Of a DNA stretch of 6,062 nt, positions 4,762 through 6,062 are shown in pieces. Position 1 is the first letter of the stretch. Each line of letters starts with the position of its first letter. The stretch comes from Candidatus Njordarchaeota archaeon (GTDB taxonomy: Archaea; Asgardarchaeota; Njordarchaeia; Njordarchaeales; Njordarchaeaceae). The stretch lies in assembly GCA_029856625.1 (NCBI GenBank), contig JAHKLG010000089.1, positions 1-6,062 on the forward strand, in the 5' to 3' direction. A program made the translations under genes and the position numbers. The notes below the pieces were generated by a model that worked only from the letters and a program-made list of their open reading frames with translations, was not told the DNA's origin and did not search any database.

Positions 4762-6062
4762 TCATAGCACTATCTGGGCTTTCTTCTTTAGGTACTTCGT
4801 GATATATGCCACTATAATCCATATTATAATTATTATACAACTGAGAATCGCTCTTGTTACCAAATCCGCATGAAGCTCGAGCCATATGAAGTATGGGATC
4901 ATTGTTATACTGAATATGTTAGATAGCTTTATGAGAATGTGTAGGGAGGGACCAGAAGTATCTTTCAGGGGGTCTCCGAAGGTATCACCAACGACCGCTG
5001 CTGCATGTTCGCTTGTTCCTTTCTTTCCAGCTATCTCTATCAATTTCTTGGCATTATCTAGTTGTCCACCAGCATTGAATTGGAACATCGCCAATAGGGC
5101 TGAGGATACCTTAAGACCTATTAAATATGCTACTAGCACCCAGATATTAAAGATAGTTCCAATGAGAATCGGTGTGAATAATCCCAGCGTGGTAGGCATT
5201 ATCATTTCCACTAAAGCATATCTCGTGGCTATATCTACCGCCTTTCCATAATCAGGTAATGCTTCCCCGCGCAAAATCCCCGGATTCTCCTTAAACTGTC
5301 TCCTAACCTCTTTAACCATTTCGAATGCTCCTCTAACTGCTCCCCTGATAGCCCATGCTGTAAAAACATAGGGCATTGCGATCCCTAGGATTAATCCAGC
5401 CAAAAGCTCTGGTATTAATATGTGTATGTTCGCTATCTTCAGAATAGTCTCGAAAGTAAAGTTCTCCCGGGATACCGTGATTATTCCTAGCTCAATAGCT
5501 TTATCCATATAATCAGCGATGAGTGCGAATAGAATAGATAACGATGTTAATAAAGCTGATACCATACCATAAGCTTTCGTCAATGCTTTTGTCATATTAC
5601 CAACAGAATCTAATTTCTCAAGAGCTGTCCCAACTTCTCCTGAGATACCACTCATTGTAGCAATACCATCAGCATTATCAACGATCGGTCCAAACGTATC
5701 CGATGTCTGAATTATCCCCGCCATTGTCTGGAGACCTAATGTTGCTACTGCCACACCAAACAATCCCTTTATTCCCGCTAATCCCCTAAAATCAAAGCTT
5801 CCAGCCACTAAATAAAATGCAGCCACCGTGATGAAAGCAACTACTAGAGCTCCTGGGAAGATGCTCTCCATACCCCAAGAAAAACCTCCTAATATATCTA
5901 TTGCTGGTCCTCCTTTCGCCAACTCAGATATGTCTCGGACAGGTTTACTATTTGGTCCTGTGTAGTACCAGACTATGATAGCGGTTAATAAGCTTCCAAT
6001 CATTCCAAGGACTGTAGCTAGCCATAATCTAATCGCTAAGCCTGGATCTCCTATCTGGATTA
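4762..6062 (-). CDS. hppA: Second, diverged membrane-bound pyrophosphatase (C-terminal part, cut by window edge)
   Basis: The reading frame stays open to the right edge (last full codon at 6060-6058), giving 432 visible residues. The Met at 6003 is internal: 19 in-frame codons precede it (IQIGDPGLAIRLWLATVLG), and by comparison with the neighbour about 300 N-terminal residues are missing. Counted from that Met, mPPase motifs are DTFGPIVDNADG (102-113), GNMTKALTKA (135-144), EVRRQFKENPGIL (232-244), NAGGQLDNAKK (310-320), and GDTFGDPLKDTSGP (339-352). Lys139 and Thr142 point to a K+-independent H+ pump. Oddities are Met137 for the usual second-position Thr in GNTT, Leu315 for Trp in GGAWDN, and His355 for Asn in GPSLN. 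Lys359, at the gate position lost in the neighbour, is retained. The C-terminus has an extra hydrophobic segment (381-403) and a basic tail absent from the other copy. The N-terminal substrate motifs lie outside the window, so activity cannot be judged fully. Confidence 0.92.
   Translation of the reverse strand, partial: IQIGDPGLAIRLWLATVLGMIGSLLTAIIVWYYTGPNSKPVRDISELAKGGPAIDILGGFSWGMESIFPGALVVAFITVAAFYLVAGSFDFRGLAGIKGLFGVAVATLGLQTMAGIIQTSDTFGPIVDNADGIATMSGISGEVGTALEKLDSVGNMTKALTKAYGMVSALLTSLSILFALIADYMDKAIELGIITVSRENFTFETILKIANIHILIPELLAGLILGIAMPYVFTAWAIRGAVRGAFEMVKEVRRQFKENPGILRGEALPDYGKAVDIATRYALVEMIMPTTLGLFTPILIGTIFNIWVLVAYLIGLKVSSALLAMFQFNAGGQLDNAKKLIEIAGKKGTSEHAAAVVGDTFGDPLKDTSGPSLHILIKLSNIFSITMIPYFIWLELHADLVTRAILSCIIIIIWIIVAYITKYLKKKAQIVL

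Noticed and set aside
4886..5251. Plus-strand 121-codon frame inside the second pyrophosphatase gene
   Set aside because: It is antisense to conserved C-terminal mPPase motifs and has no independent support.
6001..6003. Met at 6003 as the start of a short pyrophosphatase
   Set aside because: The frame is open through 19 more codons to the window edge, and those codons continue the mPPase alignment, so this Met is internal.

Overview
The window most likely comes from an archaeon, perhaps a thermophile of the Thermoproteota/TACK type, but the lineage is a guess. The reasons are: intergenic DNA that is AT-rich with BRE/TATA-like elements (for example TTTTTAAA preceded by AGTAAT at 4668-4682); ribosome-binding sites of the GGTG and AGGAG kind; a TTG start; frequent ATA, AGA and AGG codons; and pyrimidine/T-rich tracts after stop codons. 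No RNA gene, CRISPR array, transposase or phage gene is visible.

Layout from left to right. Positions 1-385 are a 93-bp perfect inverted repeat (arms 1-93 and 293-385) around a 199-bp AT-rich spacer. The right arm carries the leader, ribosome-binding site and first codons of a small helical protein of unknown function (368-673, + strand). The left arm carries the mirror image of the same gene start, running off the left edge. A 235-bp intergenic stretch follows, then a PHP-family metallo-phosphoesterase (909-1565, +). Its 3' end overlaps by 14 bp the convergent end of an unrecognised eight-helix membrane protein (1552-2421, -). Upstream of that on the minus strand is a complete membrane-bound pyrophosphatase (2515-4569, -). 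Next, separated by a 192-bp gap, is the C-terminal part of a second, diverged membrane-bound pyrophosphatase (4762 to the right edge, -).

The right two thirds form a minus-strand block: second pyrophosphatase, first pyrophosphatase, membrane protein. Both pyrophosphatases carry the Lys/Thr pair (GNTTKAIT and GNMTKALT) typical of K+-independent, H+-pumping enzymes. The likely common theme is use of cytoplasmic pyrophosphate to build an ion gradient. The two paralogues differ at conserved active-site and gate positions, often in a complementary way, so they may not do the same job. The membrane protein has no assigned function; its link to the pyrophosphatases rests only on position and on a similar upstream element.

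The points most worth checking are the terminal inverted repeat (a real divergent gene duplication, or a fold-back artefact of amplification or assembly at a contig end) and the unusual gate residues of the complete pyrophosphatase.
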